DNA from: Deltaproteobacteria bacterium
GTDB taxonomy: Bacteria > Desulfobacterota > UBA8473
NCBI GenBank assembly: GCA_030643245.1
Contig: DAOWME010000020.1
Coordinates: 1 to 20,548, forward strand
Length of the DNA stretch: 20,548 bases
Direction: 5' to 3'
The position numbers and the translations under genes are program-made. This document shows, piece by piece, positions 6,239 to 13,077 of this stretch. Numbering within the stretch: position 1 is the first letter of the stretch; every line of letters starts with the position of its first letter. The notes under the pieces are model-generated. The model was not told the DNA's origin. It saw nothing but the letters and a program-made list of their open reading frames with translations, and did not search any database.

Positions 6239-7393
6239 ATGATAGATTTTACTGAAGATCAGGTAATGATTCGTGACTTAACGAGGAGGGTCGCTGCGGA
6301 AAAGATCGCCCCAAGAGCGGCTGAGATTGATGAAACAGATGAATTCCCATGGGACATCGTGGAACTCTACAAGGAAATCGGCACATTGAGGCTGGTTCTG
6401 CCCGAGGAATACGGGGGTGTTGGTGCAGACACTACTACCCTCTGTCTTGTCATGGAGGAGATAGCTAAGGTGTCCGCTTCCTGCTCATGCATAGTCTTTA
6501 GCACCGAGGCCCTTATCCATATCCTGTTGCAGGCCGCAACCCGGGAGCAGAAGGACAGATTTTTCCCCAGGCTGTCCCAGGGTAATAAGATAAGCGCTTT
6601 TGCTTTGACTGAGCCCAATGCAGGTTCGGATGCCAACGCGATAAGCACCAGTGCCACCCTGGAAGGCGACTATTATATTATGAATGGCAGGAAGTGTTTT
6701 ATATCAAATGCGATAGTTGGGGATTTTTATCTCGTCTTTAGCCGGGTCAAGGGCCAGGCCCAGAAAAAAGACATATCGGTCTTTGTTGTTGAAAAGGACA
6801 CCCCAGGGTTCACAATGGGCAAAAAAGAGAAGAAGATGGGGTTAAGAGGCAACCCTGTGGCGGATCTGATCTTTGAGGATGCTCGAGTTCCCAAAGAGAA
6901 TATTGTGGGCACAGAGGGTGAGGGTTGGAAAATACTCGCTCAGGTGGCCAATCAGATGCGGCTGTATGGCGCTTCGTCTATGGCGCTCGGTATTTCTCAG
7001 GGTGCGCTGGATTATGCGGTGGGATACGCAAAAGAGAGGTATCAGTTCGGCAAGCCAATCGCCGCATTGCAGGCCATCCAATTCATGCTGGCAGACATGT
7101 ACATGCAGACAGAGGCGGTCCGTTCTATCCTCTATCGAACGTCCCAGATGATCGACAAGAAAGAAGGATCAGTTACGGAAATAGGCTCCCTGGTTTCCAT
7201 GACAAAGTGTCTCGCAAGCGACACAGCGGTCAAGGTAGCGACGGACGCAGTCCAGGTTCTTGGTGGATATGGATATTTCAAGGATTATCCCGTTGAGAGG
7301 ATGATGAGGGATTCCAAGGCTATTCAGCTCTTCGACGGAACCAACCAAATCCAGAGGGTAGTCGTTGCCAGGAATTTGCTGGGCATGAAGTGA
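6239..7393 (+). CDS. Acyl-CoA dehydrogenase (ACD2), Asp at the catalytic-base position
   Basis: A 384-aa FAD-dependent acyl-CoA dehydrogenase. The ATG at 6239 is preceded by GAAAGG. Family motifs are in place: LPEEYGG (about 54-60), FALTEPNAGSDA, KERYQFGKPI, and the C-terminal VLGGYGYFKDYPVERMMRD. The base position reads LFDGTNQIQR, so Asp366 stands where the common enzymes have Glu. Met occupies the alternative isovaleryl-type position (NQMRLYG). It shares the block APRAAEIDETDEFPW (residues 24-38) with ACD4, and all but the final W with ACD5, so the three are old tandem duplicates. Glu90 lies in the pocket-side helix, where ACD4 has Gln and ACD5 Gly. The substrate is unknown, and the shorter Asp side chain suggests an atypical one. 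Confidence 0.9.
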   Translation: MIDFTEDQVMIRDLTRRVAAEKIAPRAAEIDETDEFPWDIVELYKEIGTLRLVLPEEYGGVGADTTTLCLVMEEIAKVSASCSCIVFSTEALIHILLQAATREQKDRFFPRLSQGNKISAFALTEPNAGSDANAISTSATLEGDYYIMNGRKCFISNAIVGDFYLVFSRVKGQAQKKDISVFVVEKDTPGFTMGKKEKKMGLRGNPVADLIFEDARVPKENIVGTEGEGWKILAQVANQMRLYGASSMALGISQGALDYAVGYAKERYQFGKPIAALQAIQFMLADMYMQTEAVRSILYRTSQMIDKKEGSVTEIGSLVSMTKCLASDTAVKVATDAVQVLGGYGYFKDYPVERMMRDSKAIQLFDGTNQIQRVVVARNLLGMK

Positions 7394-7523
7394 GGATCGT
7401 AAGGATCCGGGTTAAAATTTCGAGCAGTGCTCACCTACAGCGCAGCATCAGAAATCTGTCCTGATTAATTGAAAAGTTACCCGTATGTTTTGTTGAATAC
7501 GTTAATTCGGAAAGGAGATCAAA

Positions 7524-8675
7524 ATGGAGTTTGGATTTAGCGAGGAACAGAATATTCTTAGAAACAGTGTCACCGATTTCATGGAGAAGGAATGTCCCCC
7601 GGAATACGTGAGGGAACTCGATGAAAAGGAAGAATACCCGCATGAGATATATGGCAAGATGTCAAAACTCGGCTGGTTTGGCCTGCCAATCCCCGAAGAA
7701 TACGGCGGGAGCGGATTGGGCGCCGTAGATCTGATTATCGTCGGCGAGGAGATGTCACGATTTTCCTATGAAATTGCAGCTGGATTCGGTATCAGTGTCT
7801 TCTGCGGACTGAATATCATTGAGCATGGATCAGAGGAACAGAAGAAGTTCTATATACCGAAGATGATCGACAACAAGATCAGGCTCTCCATATCCATTAC
7901 AGAGCCCAATGCCGGGTCGGATGCGGCTTCACTGGCCACATCTGCGGTACTGGACGGGGGTAGCTGGGTTTTAAACGGACAAAAAACCTTCCAAACGGCT
8001 TCTGATGCGAAGGATACGGTTATGAGCGTCTATGTCAGGACGGACAAGGACCTCCCCAAGCATAAAGGAATAAGTCTGATTCTTGTGCCCAATGATACAC
8101 CCGGAGTCGAGATAAGAAGGATAAAAATGTTGGGGAGAAAGATGCTCCACACAAATGAGATCTTCTTTGAAGACGTCCGTGTTCCCAAGGAAAACATGGT
8201 GGGAGAGCTGAACAATGGATGGAAAATGCTCCTTTCAGGCCTTGAATTGGAAAGGTTGTACGGGTGCTCTACATTTATCGGGAGCTCCCAGACCGTTGTA
8301 GACCTGGCCCTCGAACATTCAAAGCAGAGGGTACAGTTTGGCAGACCCATAGGTACATTTCAGGCCATGGGCCACATGCTGGCGGACATGCAGACAGAGG
8401 TGGATGCAGCACGTTTACTTGTCTACAGGGCTGCGTGGATGCTGGACCAGGGGATGCCGTGTATGAAACAGGTGAGCATGGCAAAGCTTTTTGGTTCTGA
8501 AACTTACGCCAGGCTATCAAACCAGGGGATGCAGATAATGGGCGGATATGGATACAGCCTGGAATACGATATGCAGCGTCATTTCAGGGATTCGAGGATA
8601 ATTACAGTCAGCGCCGGGTCTTCGCAGATGCAGAGGACGGTTATTGCCAGAGAGATGGGTCTGAGAGTGGTTTAA
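7524..8675 (+). CDS. Acyl-CoA dehydrogenase (ACD3), isovaleryl-CoA-dehydrogenase-like base placement
   Basis: A 383-aa flavoenzyme starting at ATG 7524 after AAAGGAG. It has the full fold: PEEYGGSG (about 58-64), ISITEPNAGSDA (about 123-134), KQRVQFGRPI (about 267-276), and IMGGYGYSLEYDMQRHFRD near the C-terminus. The usual C-terminal Glu is replaced by Ala364 (TVSAGSSQMQR). A glutamate instead occurs at 243 in SGLELERLYG. This is the arrangement of isovaleryl-CoA and long-chain acyl-CoA dehydrogenases, where the base sits on that helix and the C-terminal motif reads GAGTSE. A branched or otherwise bulky acyl-CoA is therefore plausible. It interrupts the ACD2/4/5 duplicate series and is clearly a different subfamily. 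Confidence 0.9.
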   Translation: MEFGFSEEQNILRNSVTDFMEKECPPEYVRELDEKEEYPHEIYGKMSKLGWFGLPIPEEYGGSGLGAVDLIIVGEEMSRFSYEIAAGFGISVFCGLNIIEHGSEEQKKFYIPKMIDNKIRLSISITEPNAGSDAASLATSAVLDGGSWVLNGQKTFQTASDAKDTVMSVYVRTDKDLPKHKGISLILVPNDTPGVEIRRIKMLGRKMLHTNEIFFEDVRVPKENMVGELNNGWKMLLSGLELERLYGCSTFIGSSQTVVDLALEHSKQRVQFGRPIGTFQAMGHMLADMQTEVDAARLLVYRAAWMLDQGMPCMKQVSMAKLFGSETYARLSNQGMQIMGGYGYSLEYDMQRHFRDSRIITVSAGSSQMQRTVIAREMGLRVV

Positions 8676-8725
8676 GGAGCAAAGAGAGGGCATTTCCTGC
8701 CTATTTAAGTTGAGGAGGTAGAGTA

Positions 8726-9880
8726 ATGATTCATTTTACTGAAGATCAGAGGATGATACAGCAGATGGTGAGGAAGTTGGCAAAGGAAAAGGTGGCTCCG
8801 CGGGCAGCGGAGATAGACGAAACGGATGAGTTCCCATGGGACCTCGCTAAGGTATTTGGGGAGAACGGACTCTTGAACCTCGTCCTGCCCGAGGAGTACG
8901 GCGGAGTGAATGCCGACAATACAACCCTCTGTATAGTTATAGAAGAACTTTCTAAGGTGTCGCCGGCATCTTCCCTGATGGTATTTACAACCCAGGCACT
9001 GACAAACGTTCTTATACGAGGTGGGAGCGAAGAGCAGAAGAAGATCTTCTGTCCAAAATTTGCCTCTGGTGACAAGATATGTGCCTTTGTCCTCACTGAA
9101 CCGAACTATGGTTCCGACGCTGCGTCCTTACAGACAAAGGCTGTTCCGGATGGTGACGACTATGTGATGACCGGTAACAAAACCTTCATTACTACCGGAG
9201 AGGTAGCGGATTTTTATCTGGTCTTTGCCAGAACCGGACCAGGGGAAAGAGCAAAGGGGATCAGTGCGTTCATTGTGGAGAAAGGAATCCCCGGCTTCAC
9301 TTTCGGAAAAAAGGAAAAGAAGATGGGGTTGAGGGGAAGTCCAACAGTGGAACTCATCTTCGAAGACGCTCGCATACCGAAAAAGAACCTCCTGGGAGGA
9401 GAAGGAGGGGGGTGGAATATACTCACACAGTATGGCAACCTCATGCGAATATGGGGAGCTGCCTCCGTGTCACTCGGGATTGCTGAAGGCGCTTTGGAGT
9501 ATGCAGCTGGATACGCTAAAGAAAGGGTTCAGTTCGGAAAGCCCATCGCCACCTTCCAGGCCATCCAATTTATGCTGGCAGACATGGCTATGCTGACGGA
9601 AGCAGCCCGGTCGTTAAACTACAGGGCATCAGGGATGATAGACAAAGGGACAGAGCCCTTCAGTAAGATCGAGCCTATGGTGTCAATGGCGAAGTGTTTC
9701 ACAACGGACACGGCCATGAAGGTTACCACCGATGCAGTACAGATACTGGGAGGCTATGGGTATACAAAAGACTATCCTGTGGAACGTATGATGAGGGATG
9801 CCAAAGGCGTACAGATATTCGACGGAACCAATCAGATCCAGAGGATGATAATATCGAGAAGCCTGCTCGGTAAATCCTGA
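8726..9880 (+). CDS. Acyl-CoA dehydrogenase (ACD4), Asp at the catalytic-base position
   Basis: A 384-aa acyl-CoA dehydrogenase with a very strong ribosome site (GAGGAGGT) before ATG 8726, only 50 nt after ACD3. Motifs are intact: LPEEYGG, FVLTEPNYGSDA, KERVQFGKPI, and ILGGYGYTKDYPVERMMRD. The base position is Asp366 in IFDGTNQIQR, the same replacement as in ACD2, and the isovaleryl-type position is Met (NLMRIWG). Length and motif spacing match ACD2 exactly, so duplication is clear. Many shared residues are encoded by different synonymous codons, which suggests an old duplication kept by selection. It could form a homotetramer or pair with its neighbour ACD5. Confidence 0.9.
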   Translation: MIHFTEDQRMIQQMVRKLAKEKVAPRAAEIDETDEFPWDLAKVFGENGLLNLVLPEEYGGVNADNTTLCIVIEELSKVSPASSLMVFTTQALTNVLIRGGSEEQKKIFCPKFASGDKICAFVLTEPNYGSDAASLQTKAVPDGDDYVMTGNKTFITTGEVADFYLVFARTGPGERAKGISAFIVEKGIPGFTFGKKEKKMGLRGSPTVELIFEDARIPKKNLLGGEGGGWNILTQYGNLMRIWGAASVSLGIAEGALEYAAGYAKERVQFGKPIATFQAIQFMLADMAMLTEAARSLNYRASGMIDKGTEPFSKIEPMVSMAKCFTTDTAMKVTTDAVQILGGYGYTKDYPVERMMRDAKGVQIFDGTNQIQRMIISRSLLGKS

Positions 9881-9961
9881 TAGAGATCTGCTTCCTTGCA
9901 ATGAACAGGCGGGGTTAAGAAGAAGTTGCTGTTGCTGGTATTACTGAGGAGGAGGAATGCG

Positions 9962-11107
9962 ATGGTTGAGTTTACAGAGGAGCAGAAGAGGGTACGGGAT
10001 ACGGTAAGGAAGATTGCAGAAGAAAAGGTGGCGCCTAGAGCGGCTGAGATAGATGAAACCGATGAATTTCCTTTGGACTATGTAGATGTTTATGCGAAAA
10101 ACGGGTTATTAAAGGCGACGCTCCCAAAGAGTTCCGGTGGGCTTGACGCGGACACCATGACTCTTTGCCTCATCGTGGAAGAGCTTGCAAGAGCATACGC
10201 TTCCGCACCACAGATGTTAATAACAACTGGAGCAGTGCTCCAGGTATTGTCGAAAGCGGCGACAACAGCTCAGCTGCAGAGGTTCCTAAAGAGGCTTGAG
10301 AAAGGGACACATATCTGCTCGTTTGCCCTGACGGAAGCGAATTACGGTTCTGATGCCGGCAACCTTCAGACACGGGCCGTTCCGGATGGAGACAACTATG
10401 TTGTGAACGGTTCAAAGGCCTTCATAACCAGCGGTGAGGTTGCAGAGTTGAACCTGGTTTTTGTGAGGACCGGGGGGAGGGGTACAAAGGGCATCAGTGT
10501 GATTGTAGTGGATAAAAATTCGCATGGCTTTCATGTAGGGAATAAGGAGCACAAGATGGGTTTCGCAGGTACTGGAACCGTGGAGCTCATCTTTGATGAC
10601 GTAGAGGTATCAAAGGACAATCTCATTGGAAAGGAAAATGAGGGTTGGCGTCTATTGACCAATATCGCTAACATGATGCGTGTCTGGGGGGCCGGGAGTA
10701 CAGCCATGGGTAATGCGCAGGGGGCACTCGATGATGTTGTGGAATATGTTAGAGAAGAGGTTCAATCCGGGAAACCTGAAGTCGATTTTCAGGCCATCCA
10801 GTTCATGCTGGCCGACATGGCTATCTCGGTAGAAACGGCAAGGTCCTTGATATACAGAACAGCATATGTTATGGACAGAAATGGAGCAAGCTTCAAGGAT
10901 GTCGAAACCTTGGTTTGTATGTCCAAATGTTACGCTGCCGATGTCGGTATGAAGGTAACGAGTGATGCCGTTCAAATTGTGGGCGGCTATGGATACACAA
11001 AAGGATCTTCCATAGAGAGAAGGATGCGGGATGCGAAGTCTGTACAGATATACGACGGGTCCAATCAAATACAGAGGATCGTGGCCGCCAGAAATCTGCT
11101 ATCGTAG
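9962..11107 (+). CDS. Diverged acyl-CoA dehydrogenase paralogue (ACD5)
   Basis: A 381-aa member of the ACD2/ACD4 group. The ATG at 9962 lies just after GAGGAGGAGG; the frame extends to a TTG at 9926 inside that leader, which I reject. The fold is retained: the APRAAEIDETDEFP block, FALTEANYGSDA, GGYGYTKGSSIERRMRD, and IYDGSNQIQR with Asp365. Several otherwise constant positions have changed. PEEYGG is PKSSGG, TEPN is TEAN, and the FAD-contacting KERxQFGKPI is REEVQSGKPE, losing both the Arg and the Phe. The frame is intact, so it is not a simple pseudogene. It may be a weakly active or non-catalytic subunit, perhaps paired with ACD4. No experimental support is available from sequence. Confidence 0.85.
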   Translation: MVEFTEEQKRVRDTVRKIAEEKVAPRAAEIDETDEFPLDYVDVYAKNGLLKATLPKSSGGLDADTMTLCLIVEELARAYASAPQMLITTGAVLQVLSKAATTAQLQRFLKRLEKGTHICSFALTEANYGSDAGNLQTRAVPDGDNYVVNGSKAFITSGEVAELNLVFVRTGGRGTKGISVIVVDKNSHGFHVGNKEHKMGFAGTGTVELIFDDVEVSKDNLIGKENEGWRLLTNIANMMRVWGAGSTAMGNAQGALDDVVEYVREEVQSGKPEVDFQAIQFMLADMAISVETARSLIYRTAYVMDRNGASFKDVETLVCMSKCYAADVGMKVTSDAVQIVGGYGYTKGSSIERRMRDAKSVQIYDGSNQIQRIVAARNLLS

Positions 11108-11183
11108 ATTGTGAGCCGCACAATTAATCATCAATGTGAATTTTCAAGGGGTTGAGTTCATATTATGAAAGCGAGGTGAGGGT

Positions 11184-11588
11184 ATGGAGCTTGGGAGAAA
11201 ATTAAGGGTTGTCATGGCTAAAGTCAGTTTGGACGGCCACGACAGAGGGATAAAGGTAGTAACCAGAGCCCTCAGGGATGCGGGTATGGAGGTGATCTTT
11301 ATGGGGGCGTTTCAGACACCGGAAAGAGTTGTAAGAACAATCATAGAGGAGGATGCGGATGTCCTCGGATTGAGTTTTCTGTCCGGCGAACAACTTTCCC
11401 ATACCCCAAAGGTGATAAACCTGTTAAGAGAGAATAATGTAAAGGATGTCTTGGTTATCGTTGGTGGTGTTTTCCCCAGACAGGATGTTGCAGAGCTTAA
11501 AAAAATGGGAGTAGACGAAGTCTTCATGTCAGGAGACTCTATGGATGAAATTGTAACGTATATCAGGGGAAATATTAGAACAAAATAG
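11184..11588 (+). CDS. Stand-alone B12-binding subunit of an acyl-CoA mutase
   Basis: This 134-aa protein consists only of the cobalamin-binding domain found at the C-terminus of methylmalonyl-CoA mutase and as the small subunit of two-part mutases (methylmalonyl-CoA or 2-hydroxyisobutyryl-CoA type). All three base-off/His-on signatures are visible: DGHDRG with the cobalt-ligating His19, SFL at 64-66, and GG at 94-95. It starts at ATG 11184 after GAGGTGAGGG. It would carry adenosylcobalamin for a radical carbon-skeleton rearrangement, but the catalytic large subunit is not in the window. The HMG-CoA-synthase-like gene follows after 18 nt, so the two are probably co-transcribed. Which mutase reaction it serves cannot be decided here. 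Confidence 0.88.
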   Translation: MELGRKLRVVMAKVSLDGHDRGIKVVTRALRDAGMEVIFMGAFQTPERVVRTIIEEDADVLGLSFLSGEQLSHTPKVINLLRENNVKDVLVIVGGVFPRQDVAELKKMGVDEVFMSGDSMDEIVTYIRGNIRTK

Positions 11589-11606
11589 GATGATAAGGAG
11601 GTCACT

Positions 11607-13064
11607 ATGTCCGTCGGTATTTTAGGCTACGGGGTTTATATCCCAAAATACAGGATAAAAAAGGAAGATATTTCCAAGGTCTGGGGGGGAGGGGCCGCAG
11701 GGATTAAGGAGAAGTCCGTGTTAGGCTTCGATGAAGATGTGACGACCATGGCTGTCGAGGCGGCACAGAATGCCATTACCCATGCCGGAATAGATGCATC
11801 AGAGATCGGCGCTCTGTATGTATCTTCCGTGTCCAGTCCATTCATAAACAAGTCCATTGCTGTAATCATAGCGGAGGTCCTGGAAATATCTGAGGGTGCT
11901 TCCGTCGCTGATTTTGGCGGATCTACCAAGTCGACGACAACTGCCCTCCAGGCTTGCGCAGACTTCGTTGCGTCAGGCAGGGGCAATTACGCCTTAGTAA
12001 TCGGCGCTGATGCCCAGGTGGGGATCCCGGGAGATCCTCTGGAACACTCACTGGGTGCGGGAGCTGCTGCATATCTGGTCGGTAAAGATAATATAATAGC
12101 CGAGTTTCAAGACTCATATTTCAGTTCTACAAGCTTCACCAGCACATGGAGAAGCGATGGGGATCAGTTTGTGAGCCGTTATGACGACCCTAGGTACGAG
12201 CGGTTTGGCGGATATCCGAAAATTATCGTAGATGCGGTTAATGGACTTTTTAAGAAGACAGGGAAAACGGGAAGTGACTTTGACTACGCGGCCTTCACCC
12301 AGCCGGATGCAAAGGCGCCCGTCACGGCCGTTAAAAAATTGGGTATAAAGTCCGAGAAGATGCCTTCATCTATCGTTTCTCCCGTATGCGGTGACACCGG
12401 ATCGAGTTCCGTTTTGATAGAGCTTGCAGCGGTCCTCGATCAAGCTAAACCCGGCGAGAGGATTATTATGGCATCTTACGGCTCCGGTGCAGGAAGTGAC
12501 GCTTTTTCACTGCTTGTATCGGACAATGTGGACAAGAAGAGAGGTCAGGTGACGACGGTCCAAAGTTACATAGAAAACAAAGATTACATAGATTACTACA
12601 CCTATGAAAAGACCATAGGTATCCTCAAGGTCAAAGGCCTTCCTGAGCCTATGTCCTCCATTATTGCTCAACCCTCTGCAGAGAGAAATAAAGATTCCGA
12701 ACTGAAGTTGAAGGCCCAGGAATGCACGAATTGTGGATCATTGAATTTCCCCAAAAGGCATTATTGTATAGACTGCAAGGGGCAAGACTTCAAGGATGTA
12801 CCCCTTCCCAGGAGAGGGAATATCATCACCTTTAACTTTCAATACGTAGTTGCGGTAAGTCCTGAGCAGGCTCCCATCCCTGTATGTACCGCCAAGATGG
12901 AAGGAGCAAAAGGTGAGTACGGTGGAAATGTCTCCTCAATGATAACCGATTGCAGCACAGATGATGTAAAGGTAGGGGGCAGGATCGAGCTTGTATTTAG
13001 AAGGTGTGGAAAAGAACTGGGACTGGTAAGATATGGGTACAAATTTAGACCTGTAAAAGAATAG
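11607..13064 (+). CDS. HMG-CoA-synthase-like protein fused to a DUF35 zinc-ribbon/OB domain; catalytic residues replaced
   Basis: A 485-aa protein preceded by AAGGAGGT. Residues 1 to about 305 are a thiolase-fold domain of the archaeal HMG-CoA synthase type (GILGYGVYIPKYRIK at the start, SYGSGAGSDAFSLL at 290-303). Residues about 370-480 are a DUF35 module: a zinc ribbon with Cys373, 376, 387 and 390, then an OB fold. Aligned by eye to archaeal HMG-CoA synthases, the Glu of GSESHP is Val75, the nucleophilic Cys of FACKAG is Thr107, and the His of FHQPN is Thr231. It should therefore not make HMG-CoA by the known route. The adjacent thiolase (13-nt gap) is probably its partner, as in the archaeal thiolase/HMGCS/DUF35 complex or the BbsA/BbsB pair of anaerobic benzylsuccinate oxidation. 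It may be a scaffold or a new activity. Confidence 0.85.
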   Translation: MSVGILGYGVYIPKYRIKKEDISKVWGGGAAGIKEKSVLGFDEDVTTMAVEAAQNAITHAGIDASEIGALYVSSVSSPFINKSIAVIIAEVLEISEGASVADFGGSTKSTTTALQACADFVASGRGNYALVIGADAQVGIPGDPLEHSLGAGAAAYLVGKDNIIAEFQDSYFSSTSFTSTWRSDGDQFVSRYDDPRYERFGGYPKIIVDAVNGLFKKTGKTGSDFDYAAFTQPDAKAPVTAVKKLGIKSEKMPSSIVSPVCGDTGSSSVLIELAAVLDQAKPGERIIMASYGSGAGSDAFSLLVSDNVDKKRGQVTTVQSYIENKDYIDYYTYEKTIGILKVKGLPEPMSSIIAQPSAERNKDSELKLKAQECTNCGSLNFPKRHYCIDCKGQDFKDVPLPRRGNIITFNFQYVVAVSPEQAPIPVCTAKMEGAKGEYGGNVSSMITDCSTDDVKVGGRIELVFRRCGKELGLVRYGYKFRPVKE

Positions 13065-13077
13065 GAGGATCTTTGTT

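Noticed and set aside
6036..6242. 68-codon ORF before ACD2 as a real small gene
   Set aside because: It lies almost wholly inside repeat copy B, has no ribosome site before its ATG, and copy A cannot encode the same protein from the same start. I kept it only as a finding.
6925..7296. 123-codon alternative-frame ORF within ACD2
   Set aside because: It is a shifted-frame reading of conserved ACD2 sequence, rich in Arg, Gly and Ser, with no ribosome site.
9926..9961. Leu-rich N-terminal extension of ACD5 from a TTG
   Set aside because: The extension is the translated ribosome-site region (GAGGAGGAGG). ACD2 and ACD4 both begin at the position matching ATG 9962.
11607..13064. Annotation as a functional HMG-CoA synthase (mvaS) for isoprenoid synthesis
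   Set aside because: The catalytic Glu, Cys and His positions read Val, Thr and Thr, and no other mevalonate-pathway gene is nearby.
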